Made by a program: the position numbers and the translations under genes. A DNA stretch of 6,352 nucleotides from SZUA-22 sp039714835. GTDB lineage: Bacteria > Bacteroidota > Ignavibacteria > Ignavibacteriales > Melioribacteraceae. The notes under the pieces were generated by a model that was not told where the DNA came from, ran no database searches, and saw only the letters and a program-made list of their open reading frames with translations. Each line of letters opens with the position of its first letter. Position 1 is the first letter of the stretch. The stretch spans positions 1 to 6,352 of the forward strand of contig JBDLIN010000223.1 in NCBI GenBank assembly GCA_039714835.1. Direction: 5' to 3'. Of the stretch, positions 1-5,913 are shown piece by piece.

Positions 1-11
1 CTCACCTCTCC

Positions 12-115
12 GCCTAAAAATTAGATGTTGTTGGAATCCTAAGTTTGTCAAACATGTGATGATAAAATGAGAAGGATTTTTCTATTTGACTTTTAACCTT
101 CAATAGATGTTAGGC
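12..115. repeat. Imperfect inverted repeat with GCCTAA / TTAGGC ends (attC-like, weak)
   Basis: The segment starts with GCCTAAA and ends with GTTAGGC, so its outer six bases are perfectly complementary. Inside, GAATCCT (35-41) can pair with an AGGATT-type stretch near 73-79, and GTCAAA with TTTGAC, giving an imperfect cruciform. The GTTAGGC end fits the integron attC R-box consensus GTTRRRY; the other end has A where the RYYYAAC consensus wants C. It lies just downstream of the minus-strand DUF418 gene. The inner pairing is loose in AT-rich DNA, so the attC reading is an inference with low confidence. Confidence 0.3.
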
Positions 116-126
116 TAATTTTACTA

Positions 127-154
127 ACAATTATTTTGTTAATAAAATAATTGT
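127..154 (-). terminator. A/T hairpin directly after the DUF418 gene
   Basis: A perfect 11-bp inverted repeat, ACAATTATTTT and AAAATAATTGT, surrounds a 6-base loop. It begins on the base right after the TAG stop of the minus-strand gene, so it would form the 3' end of that transcript. The stem is nearly all A/T, and no run of U follows in the minus-strand direction. It may therefore be a weak terminator or an RNA 3'-end stabiliser rather than a classical Rho-independent terminator. Confidence 0.4.
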
Positions 155-1381
155 CTAAGAGAATTCTAATCTGTTTCGGATTCTTTTCTTATAAGTCAAA
201 CATCGCCATAACCATTCAAAAGGACCAAATCGAAAATATCTTAACCAAATATTGCTAAAAATAATTTGCAATACCAAAATAGTGAACACAATTCCCATTA
301 TAGGTATTAAACCGATTTTGCCAATCAAATTAAAACCAAAATTATAGAATATCAATATCATGATTACTGTCTGGGATAAATAATTACTAAGGGCCATTCT
401 ACCCAAAGGTATTAAATGCTCTAATATTTTTTTACCTATAGTAGTCTGTACAATTTTAAATATTGAAATAATATAAAAAATGCTCATAAATATTTGCCCA
501 ACTACTAAAAGAAATTTGTAAAGAATGTTTGGCAATGTTGGTAGTAATTGATATACATTTCCCCCCAGAAAATTAGCAGATATAGTTGCCAGAAGCCCAA
601 TAATTAAACTGGAAATAAATAAATATGTTGATTTTCTTTTTTCAGTAAAAAAACCAATGGAAGCTAAATAGTATCCGAATAAAAATATTCCAAAGAGAAC
701 AAAAAGTCTTCCTGATGGGATATAACCCAGATATTTCCATACAATATGGTGAATATTTAATAAGAATAGTTCTGTCACTGTTCCATTTTGGAATGTTTCA
801 ATCACAATATTTGGAGTCATATCTGGATAATTTACATGTGCAAGGGCTTCAGTATTTTCAGGACCACTAATAATTTGGTCAGGAATAAATGGAAGCACTG
901 CCAAATCTATTAGAAGAGGGATAAGCATAAAAAATACGGCCCAACGCAAAACATTTTTTGGCTTAACATTACGGAACAAAATAAGGATAAAACCCATTAT
1001 AGAATAGGTTAGCAGAATATCCCCAAACCAAATCAAACTATGTATGAATCCAATTATAAATAGAAAAAACACTCGTCTGCGATAGGTTTTTAAAAAAGTA
1101 GTTGAATCTTCAATGTACTTATTAAATTGGAGATAAAATCCTACTGCAAAAAGGATTGAAAAAATTGTATAAAATTTTCTTCTGATAATAAAATCTAAAA
1201 ACGAAAATATACTTTCATTTAACTGAAAATCAGGTATTTGTTTTAGATTTTCAAAAGGTAAAAAGGAGTAACCACTAAAATAGAGCATATTATTGAAGAT
1301 AATGCCAAGCAATGCAAAACCGCGGAGTATGTCAAGAATTTCAATTCTTTCTTGAGGTTCTGTGGGTGTAAATATTTTCAT
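155..1381 (-). CDS. DUF418 / YeiB-like integral membrane protein
   Basis: This 408-residue polytopic inner-membrane protein belongs to the DUF418 (YeiB) family, whose biochemical role is not established; a transport-related role is often suggested for relatives. The N-terminus has the family hallmark LDILRGFALLGIIFNN (residues 16-31), then FSILFAVGF (74-82) and GFIHSLIWFGDILLTYS (111-127). The C-terminal DUF418 domain shows GRMALSNYLSQ (327-337) and the closing GPFEWLWRCLTY (386-397). Membrane segments are visible near 18-35, 72-86, 103-120, 121-137 and 146-165, with more across 225-375. Length is normal and the frame is intact. AGAGGTG at 1389-1395 lies 7 nt before the ATG and supports this start. 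The gene is strongly AT-rich. It follows the exported-protein gene on the same strand after an 85-nt gap holding a GTTAGGC heptamer. Family assignment is confident; function is not. Confidence 0.93.
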   Translation of the reverse strand: MKIFTPTEPQERIEILDILRGFALLGIIFNNMLYFSGYSFLPFENLKQIPDFQLNESIFSFLDFIIRRKFYTIFSILFAVGFYLQFNKYIEDSTTFLKTYRRRVFFLFIIGFIHSLIWFGDILLTYSIMGFILILFRNVKPKNVLRWAVFFMLIPLLIDLAVLPFIPDQIISGPENTEALAHVNYPDMTPNIVIETFQNGTVTELFLLNIHHIVWKYLGYIPSGRLFVLFGIFLFGYYLASIGFFTEKRKSTYLFISSLIIGLLATISANFLGGNVYQLLPTLPNILYKFLLVVGQIFMSIFYIISIFKIVQTTIGKKILEHLIPLGRMALSNYLSQTVIMILIFYNFGFNLIGKIGLIPIMGIVFTILVLQIIFSNIWLRYFRFGPFEWLWRCLTYKKRIRNRLEFS

Positions 1382-1416
1382 AATTTCACACCTCTTTTTA
1401 TAGATGCAGTCTTATA

Positions 1417-1423
1417 GTTAGGC
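1417..1423. repeat. GTTAGGC heptamer between the two minus-strand genes
   Basis: An exact GTTAGGC (plus strand) sits in the 85-nt spacer between the DUF418 gene and the exported-protein gene. It matches the heptamers at 109-115 (plus) and 2318-2324 (minus). Together with its left flank, GTCTTATAGTTAGGCA resembles GTCAAGTAAAGTTAGGCA read on the minus strand at 2318-2335, so the exported-protein gene is bracketed by imperfect inverted copies. No partner heptamer lies close enough to complete an attC site here. Confidence 0.4.
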
Positions 1424-1466
1424 ACATTTTTATAAAATAATTTCTTGATATATTATAATGATATAA

Positions 1467-2261
1467 TCATAAACTATAACCTAAACTTATTCCTAAAAAA
1501 AACAAATTTAAATCATCATATTTGTTAAAAGTCAATCCTATTCGAAACAATAATCCATCTTTTTTTTGATATCTGTATCCTATAACACTGTGAAAAAAAA
1601 TTGGAGAATCAAAATTATAATCTTTGTGCCATACAGGCGTGACACCTAAGCCAGCTCCAATCTCAAATCTTTTATTTTTTTCCCCGCGAAGGTAATAGTA
1701 AACAATATTGGGTATAAAACTTGATACTTCAATCTCTTCCTGTTCTTCGTCTTCTTTTTTATAAGAATAATAGTACGCTATACCCAGGCTAAACCGTGAC
1801 GATTTATTTATTCGAAAGTCTACATTTATTCCAGAGAATGGTTTTCCGATGAGTTCTACAAAAAATGCTGTACCTGGTTCTTTATAAACTAGTTTTATTG
1901 AGTCTTGAGTACTTTCTTCTTGTTGCCCTTCTACAAAACGGTCGATGTACAAACCACGATTTTTTATTGATGCTTCAGATTGTTCAATTTTCTTTAGGCT
2001 TAATTCTCCTGTTTTGTTATCAAGGTAAGATATTTCTAAAAAGTATTTATTATCTGATGATTTAAAATATACTGCAGATTGAAATCCAATGATATTAAGA
2101 AACAATTTGAATTTTTGATTTTCCTTCTGATCAATTTCTTTTCCAACACGCTCACTTATTGTAATAATTTCTCTTTCTGCTTTCTGTTCATATATCTGAC
2201 AATAAGAGAACTCTGTAATAGTAACAAATAGAAATATTAAGAAAGAATACTTTCTAAGCAT
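1467..2261 (-). CDS. Exported protein of unknown function, probable outer-membrane beta-barrel
   Basis: I do not recognise this 264-residue protein. Residues 1-21 form a signal peptide: basic RK at 3-4, a hydrophobic core at about 5-16, and probable cleavage before or near Q22. C21 is not in a convincing lipobox, so a lipoprotein is unlikely. Residues 22-120 are charged and mostly soluble-looking. From about 130 to the end the chain alternates polar and hydrophobic residues in short strands separated by charged turns, including an acidic KKEDEEQEEIE loop. It closes with FFLGISLGYSL, similar to the last strand of Bacteroidota-type outer-membrane barrels. This suggests a small barrel inserted in the outer membrane. 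AAAGGAG at 2268-2274, 6 nt before the ATG, supports the start. The gene is AT-rich and bracketed by inverted GTTAGGC heptamers (1417-1423 and 2318-2324), as if it were a movable unit. Confidence 0.8.
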   Translation of the reverse strand: MLRKYSFLIFLFVTITEFSYCQIYEQKAEREIITISERVGKEIDQKENQKFKLFLNIIGFQSAVYFKSSDNKYFLEISYLDNKTGELSLKKIEQSEASIKNRGLYIDRFVEGQQEESTQDSIKLVYKEPGTAFFVELIGKPFSGINVDFRINKSSRFSLGIAYYYSYKKEDEEQEEIEVSSFIPNIVYYYLRGEKNKRFEIGAGLGVTPVWHKDYNFDSPIFFHSVIGYRYQKKDGLLFRIGLTFNKYDDLNLFFLGISLGYSL

Positions 2262-2317
2262 GATTTTCTCCTTTCTTTGATATTAAATATCTCTTTATAA
2301 ATAAAATTATGATTTAT

Positions 2318-2368
2318 GCCTAACTTTACTTGACCCGACGAAAACACCTATTGGCTAGAATGTTAGCC
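2318..2368. repeat. 51-bp GCCTAAC...GTTAGCC inverted repeat, attC-like
   Basis: GCCTAAC (2318-2324) and GTTAGCC (2362-2368) are complementary at six of seven positions and enclose 37 bases. On the minus strand it reads GGCTAAC, then ATT, CTAGCC, a loop, GGTCAAG, TAAA, GTTAGGC. The inner CTAGCC and GGTCAAG arms pair with one unpaired base and one mismatch. Paired R boxes, imperfect inner L boxes and extrahelical bases are the known architecture of integron attC sites. Against this, 51 bp is slightly below the usual attC length and one R box departs from RYYYAAC. It lies 57 bases upstream of the exported-protein gene. Confidence 0.4.
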
Positions 2369-2458
2369 CGAATGATTTTCGTAATAATATTCCATCACTA
2401 TTTCTATTTACACAATAAGCTTTTTTTTTAACTTACAAAAAATTATTCAATTTATCAT

Positions 2459-2498
2459 TGGTTAATTAGGTAGAAATAATCTTCTACCTAACAAACCA
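2459..2498 (-). terminator. Long hairpin at the 3' end of the broken gene
   Basis: Nested perfect arms are visible. The outer arms are TGGTT (2459-2463) and AACCA (2494-2498), followed by a 2-nt mismatch, then the inner 10-bp arms TTAGGTAGAA (2466-2475) and TTCTACCTAA (2482-2491) around a 6-base loop. It begins five bases beyond the last stop of the disrupted minus-strand gene, where a terminator would lie. No U-tract follows immediately on the minus strand; the nearest T run is roughly 20 bases away. It could instead be a recombination or repeat hairpin, since one arm contains GTTAGGT on the minus strand. Confidence 0.4.
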
Positions 2499-2503
2499 CC
2501 ATT

Positions 2504-2988
2504 TTATTCCGAATAATTTTCTCCTTCATTTATATCAACTCGCTTTACTTGTACTTCAAGCTGCAATAATATTATCATAGTTTTCGATTGTATCTATTAC
2601 ATTATCACTCTCTTTTAATTCATGAAAAAGTTCTTGGAGTTCTGCTCTTTTAAATGAGAGTTGAGATGAATTGAGTTTTTCAATCTCTGTATTGGATGTT
2701 GTTCCAAGGACCTTTTGAATTATTAAGGTTTTATTTTTCTTATCATCAGCAGAGCGTGGTGAACCTAATCCATTTAATTCAAATAGTGCATGAATTTTTT
2801 CAAGTTCTATTTTCTGATTTTGTTTCCATTCAAAATAATCCTAATAATATTTCCCTTCTTACTAGTTAATACCCTATTTATAAAACCATAAATCACATTA
2901 GTATCTTCAAAATCAATATCGAGAAGAGAGCCACACTCTTTATTCCATATTTTATTATAAAATTAACCGGATAAATATTTTTATTCAT
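2504..2988 (-). pseudogene. Frameshifted remnant of an unrecognised gene
   Basis: Protein-like sequence runs through all three minus-strand frames. A start at 2988 reads MNKNIYPVNF. The frame open from 2962 to 2807 reads YNKIWNKECGSLLDIDFED and on to LTSKKGNIIR. The frame 2840-2556 (94 codons, no internal start) reads DYFEWKQNQKIELEKIHALF, then ELNGLGSPRSADD and ELQELFHELKESDNVID. A last frame ending at 2504 reads LEVQVKRVDINEGENYSE. Joined, they suggest a hydrophilic, helical protein of about 160 residues broken by at least three frameshifts. The piece around IHALFELNGL faintly recalls the C-terminal helical region of some phage recombination proteins, but I do not assign it. More decayed sequence may extend to about 3046 (frame containing SESNVTVIKTKNYMHE). 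The neighbours are intact, so real decay is likelier than poor sequence. Confidence 0.6.
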
Positions 2989-3141
2989 GCATGTAATTCT
3001 TTGTTTTTATTACAGTTACATTTGACTCTGAATCGCTTTTACTAAATTATTTATTTGTTTAAGAGAATATTATTATTAATTTTACCCAGTATCTTTTTTA
3101 AAAGTAAATAAATAAAAATATTATTTAGAGGATTTTTAAAC
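2989..3141. other. AT-rich spacer, no intact gene
   Basis: This is a strongly AT-rich stretch with many stop codons on both strands. A 22-codon open piece on the minus strand (3046-2981) may be the decayed 5' part of the broken gene next to it. I see no intact gene, RNA gene or convincing promoter. It ends where the G+C content rises abruptly near 3141. Confidence 0.5.
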
Positions 3142-3207
3142 GGGTATTCGTACAAGTGCATTCCTACTGCTGAAGCTCGCTGAGCCATAAGGCAGCCTAG
3201 TCAACCC
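3142..3207 (+). promoter_or_regulatory. Structured GC-rich leader upstream of the murE-like gene
   Basis: A compact G+C-rich segment follows AT-rich DNA and ends 39 nt before the ATG. Nested pairings are visible: GGGT (3142-3145) with ACCC (3204-3207), CTA (3164-3166) with TAG (3198-3200), CTGC (3167-3170) with GCAG (3192-3195), and GCTC (3175-3178) with GAGC (3182-3185) around a GCT loop. A two-base bulge (CC, 3196-3197) interrupts the stem. It could be a cis-acting RNA in the 5' leader, a mobile-element end or a chance fold. It does not match the riboswitch cores I can recall (TPP, cobalamin, lysine, glycine, c-di-GMP, SAM). Confidence 0.35.
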
Positions 3208-3246
3208 AAACCAAAATATTATTAAAATCAAAAGGAATATTCAATA

Positions 3247-4734
3247 ATGAAACTCAATCAGCTTCTTTCAGTTATTCCAGAAACGACGAGCGTCACTGGT
3301 GACACCGATCGTGAGATCGCCGGCGTGGTCTATGACCCCCTGCGCGTTAAGCGAGATTTTCTTTACATAGCGATCAACATTTATACACAGCTCGACAAGA
3401 TCGAGCACCCCGACGGCCACCAGTTTGTCGATAAGGCGATCGAGGCCGGCGCTACTGCTGTGATTCTCGATCACGACATGCCTGTGCCCGAAAGCGTCAC
3501 GAAGATAGTTGTTCCCGACTCGCGTTTGGTGCTGGCTCTGATCGCAGGCGAATTTTACGGTCATCCCTCGCGCCAGATGAAACTGATCGGCATCACCGGT
3601 ACCAACGGAAAAACAACAACAGCACATGTGATCGAGGCCATCCTGATCGAGAAATACCGCATCGGTTTGATCGGAACCCTCTACTGCAAAGTCGCTGGTG
3701 AGATAAAGAAATCCAAAGACACAACACCCGAGCCCCCAGACCTTCAAGAGATCTTCCAGACCATGGTTGACAATGACTGTACTCACACTGTGATGGAGGT
3801 TTCCTCGCACGGCGTCGATTTCCACCGTGTTGATGGTGTAGACTATGAAGTCGGCGGCTGGACGAATTTTACACAGGATCACCTCGATTATCATGGTTCG
3901 ATGGAAGAGTATATGGAGTGCAAACTCCAGTGGGTCCGCACGCTGGATTCGAGTAAGCACATGATAGTGAACGTTGATGATCCTGCTGTCGGGCACTTCC
4001 GTGAAGCCTCAAAGGCAAAAGTTATTACATATGGCCTCAATGGGAATGCCAACGTTACAGCCAAGAATGTTGAACTCTCAGGTGAAGGCACGAAGTTTAC
4101 TCTTGTAACCTCCCCGGGTGAAATCGACATTAACGCCAAACTCCGCGGGCAATTCAACCTCTACAACATGCTATGCGGTGTGGCGATGTGCCTGCCACTG
4201 GGCGTGGAACTTGAAACAATCAAAGCCGGGCTGGAAAAACAGATCATCGTCTTTGGGCGTTTTCATCCGATTGAACGTGGACAGGACTTCGCAGTCATCA
4301 TCGACTATGCACACACTCCAGACGGACTTGTAAAAGTGCTTGATGCCGCACGCGCGACAAATCCCAAACGGCTCGTCACTGTATTCGGATGCGGCGGTGA
4401 CCGTGACCGTACCAAACGCCCGCTCATGGCCGAGGTCGTCGATGAGAAAAGCGACAGATTCATCATCACTGACGACAATCCACGTACGGAGGATCCAGAA
4501 GTGATTGTTAAAGACATCCTTGAGGGTGTGTCGTCTGGTGAAAATCAATATGATATTATACACGATCGTGGCGAGGCTATAGAGCACGCTATTAATACTG
4601 CCGAGCCCGGTGATATGATCATCATTGCCGGAAAAGGTCACGAAACAACTCAGACACTCAAAGACACAACTATTGAATTTAACGACGTCGAAGTCGCTGA
4701 CGGATTTGTAGCCAAGCGACTCGGCCAAGATTGA
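3247..4734 (+). CDS. murE: MurE-type Mur ligase (UDP-MurNAc-dipeptide:meso-DAP ligase), variant N-terminus
   Basis: MurE uses ATP in the cytoplasm to add the third amino acid to UDP-MurNAc-L-Ala-D-Glu. All three Mur domains are present in 495 residues, the usual length. The central ATPase has GTNGKT (118-123), TTPEPPDLQ (159-167), MEVSSHG (183-189), TNFTQDHLDYHGSMEEY (206-222) and K226, which aligns with the carbamylated lysine. GQFNLYN (301-307), GRF (337-339) and DYAHTPD (353-359) follow. The C-terminal domain has GCGGDRDRTKRP (381-392), DNPR (410-413), the motif of meso-DAP-adding enzymes, and AGKGHE (461-466). The oddity is domain 1: the usual D-S-R-x-V uridine-site motif reads DPLRV (30-34), and extra residues (about 44-54) precede DGHQF. 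AAAGGA at 3231-3236 precedes the ATG by 10 nt. The gene is G+C-richer than the DNA to its left. No other division or cell-wall cluster genes are adjacent, so it may be a second, specialised MurE. Confidence 0.88.
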   Translation: MKLNQLLSVIPETTSVTGDTDREIAGVVYDPLRVKRDFLYIAINIYTQLDKIEHPDGHQFVDKAIEAGATAVILDHDMPVPESVTKIVVPDSRLVLALIAGEFYGHPSRQMKLIGITGTNGKTTTAHVIEAILIEKYRIGLIGTLYCKVAGEIKKSKDTTPEPPDLQEIFQTMVDNDCTHTVMEVSSHGVDFHRVDGVDYEVGGWTNFTQDHLDYHGSMEEYMECKLQWVRTLDSSKHMIVNVDDPAVGHFREASKAKVITYGLNGNANVTAKNVELSGEGTKFTLVTSPGEIDINAKLRGQFNLYNMLCGVAMCLPLGVELETIKAGLEKQIIVFGRFHPIERGQDFAVIIDYAHTPDGLVKVLDAARATNPKRLVTVFGCGGDRDRTKRPLMAEVVDEKSDRFIITDDNPRTEDPEVIVKDILEGVSSGENQYDIIHDRGEAIEHAINTAEPGDMIIIAGKGHETTQTLKDTTIEFNDVEVADGFVAKRLGQD

Positions 4735-4749
4735 AAAGGAGACTAACTT

Positions 4750-5826
4750 ATGTCCACCATTATTCGAGAACTAATTGCTGAACCACTTGACCTTCCCCTC
4801 TGGGAACCGTTCAAAATAGCAACGGGAATCAAAGACGCTGCATGGAATGTTCTGATCCGTGTTATTTTAGAAGACGGCACCACCGGTTTCGGCGAAGTTT
4901 CACCTTCACCCTACACAACGGGTGACACTCGAGAAACCGTGATCGCAGTCATGGAGCAACTTCGTCCGGCAGTAGTCGGCAAAGACGTCCGCTCATGGCG
5001 CGGGATCCTGAATGAGACACGCAAGCTTGTTCGCAATCAGGTCGCTGCGCACAGTGGTCTGGAAATTGCCGTTCTCGACGCTTTCGGCAAGTCACAGGGT
5101 GTCGCACTGGCTGATATGTTCGGCGGTGTGAAAAAGTCGGTTGAAACCGACATGACTCTCTCACTCGGAACACCAGAGAAAGCTGGTGAGGACGCCGCGA
5201 AATTTATCAAACAAGGATTCAGCAAGCTTAAAATTAAAGTAGGTATGGATGTCCAAACGGACGCAGATCGCATTGTTGCCGTGCGTGATAATGCCCCAAA
5301 TGCTGAAATTTCACTAGATGCCAATCAAGCTTTTTCACCTAAGGATGCCGTCGAGCTTATTCAGCGAGCCAATGCGCGTAGCGCCAACATCAGTATGTTC
5401 GAGCAGCCTGTTCGCAAAGACGATTTCGAAGGAATGCGTTTTGTACGCGATCACTGCCCGCTGCCTGTCGCGGCGGATGAAACGGTCTTCACCCCTGAGG
5501 ATGCGCTACGTGTTGTGCGGGAGGGTGCGGCCGATATGATAAATATCAAGGTCGCTAAGTGCGGCATCCTCGGTGCGCTCGAAATAATCTCTATTTGCCG
5601 TGCCGCCAATATAGGACTAATGATAGGCGCTATGATGGAATCGAAAATCGGACTTGCCGCCTCTGTTCATCTTTCTTGCGGATTCGGCAATTTTGTCCAC
5701 AACGATCTCGATTCGGTCTATTTGCTCAAACCGTTCGAGTGCGAGGGTGGATTCAATCTCGATGGTCCAAATTTCTCTGTCGAGGGAATCACCGGCGGCA
5801 CAGGGATTATCTATGAGCCAAAGTGA
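4750..5826 (+). CDS. Dipeptide epimerase, L-Ala-D/L-Glu epimerase type (enolase superfamily)
   Basis: This is a 358-residue cytoplasmic Mg2+ enzyme of the muconate-lactonising-enzyme branch of the enolase superfamily. Such enzymes invert the alpha carbon of the second residue of a dipeptide, typically L-Ala-D-Glu from peptidoglycan. Residues 1-125 are the capping domain; the rest is the barrel. The catalytic set is complete: KIK (K161, K163), metal ligands D190 (LDANQAF), E218 (FEQP) and D243 (ADET), the second lysine K267 (NIKVAK), and the DLD motif (319-321). These positions are almost the same as in Bacillus subtilis YkfB (K160, K162, D191, E219, D244, K268, D321, D323). GAMMESKIGLAAS (293-305) is also typical. 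AAAGGAG at 4735-4741 lies 8 nt before the ATG, and the gap to the murE-like gene is only 15 nt, so the two are cotranscribed. Exact dipeptide specificity cannot be read from sequence; other dipeptides are possible. Confidence 0.88.
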   Translation: MSTIIRELIAEPLDLPLWEPFKIATGIKDAAWNVLIRVILEDGTTGFGEVSPSPYTTGDTRETVIAVMEQLRPAVVGKDVRSWRGILNETRKLVRNQVAAHSGLEIAVLDAFGKSQGVALADMFGGVKKSVETDMTLSLGTPEKAGEDAAKFIKQGFSKLKIKVGMDVQTDADRIVAVRDNAPNAEISLDANQAFSPKDAVELIQRANARSANISMFEQPVRKDDFEGMRFVRDHCPLPVAADETVFTPEDALRVVREGAADMINIKVAKCGILGALEIISICRAANIGLMIGAMMESKIGLAASVHLSCGFGNFVHNDLDSVYLLKPFECEGGFNLDGPNFSVEGITGGTGIIYEPK

Positions 5827-5827
5827 G

Positions 5828-5843
5828 GCCGATGAAAATCGGC
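5828..5843 (+). terminator. Small GAAA-loop hairpin after the epimerase gene
   Basis: GCCGAT (5828-5833) and ATCGGC (5838-5843) form a perfect 6-bp stem closed by a GAAA tetraloop, one base after the epimerase stop codon. No T run follows, so it is not a classical Rho-independent terminator. It may be an mRNA 3'-end stabiliser, a processing point or a weak attenuator separating the murE-epimerase pair from the decarboxylase gene 70 nt further on. Confidence 0.35.
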
Positions 5844-5913
5844 ATGATGGATTTGTAACATTAGGTACATACAGAAGTAATATAAATTTAATCTTTAATC
5901 TAAAAGGATAAAT

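Noticed and set aside
1446..1467. A/T hairpin (ATTATA / TATAAT) at the end of the exported-protein gene
   Set aside because: The stem is only six A/T pairs in very AT-rich DNA and is expected by chance.
1865..2065. Plus-strand 66-codon open frame with hydrophobic residues inside the exported-protein gene
   Set aside because: It lies opposite a gene with a good signal peptide and ribosome binding site; the leucine-rich look comes from AT-rich antisense codons.
3141..3207. tRNA or attC site at the GC-rich leader
   Set aside because: On neither strand can a cloverleaf with a T-arm be formed, and the minus-strand GTTGACT does not fit GTTRRRY.
3268..3996. Long minus-strand open frame opposite the murE-like gene
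   Set aside because: It is the antisense shadow of a clearly assigned MurE and has no family-like motifs.
4171..4728. Second minus-strand open frame opposite the murE-like gene
   Set aside because: It overlaps the conserved MurE C-terminal domain (DNPR, AGKGHE) in antisense and shows no recognisable protein features.
5850..5900. Possible promoter TTGTAA...TAATAT before the lysA-like gene
   Set aside because: The spacing is about 19 bases and the boxes are poor in an AT-rich spacer; not enough to call a promoter.
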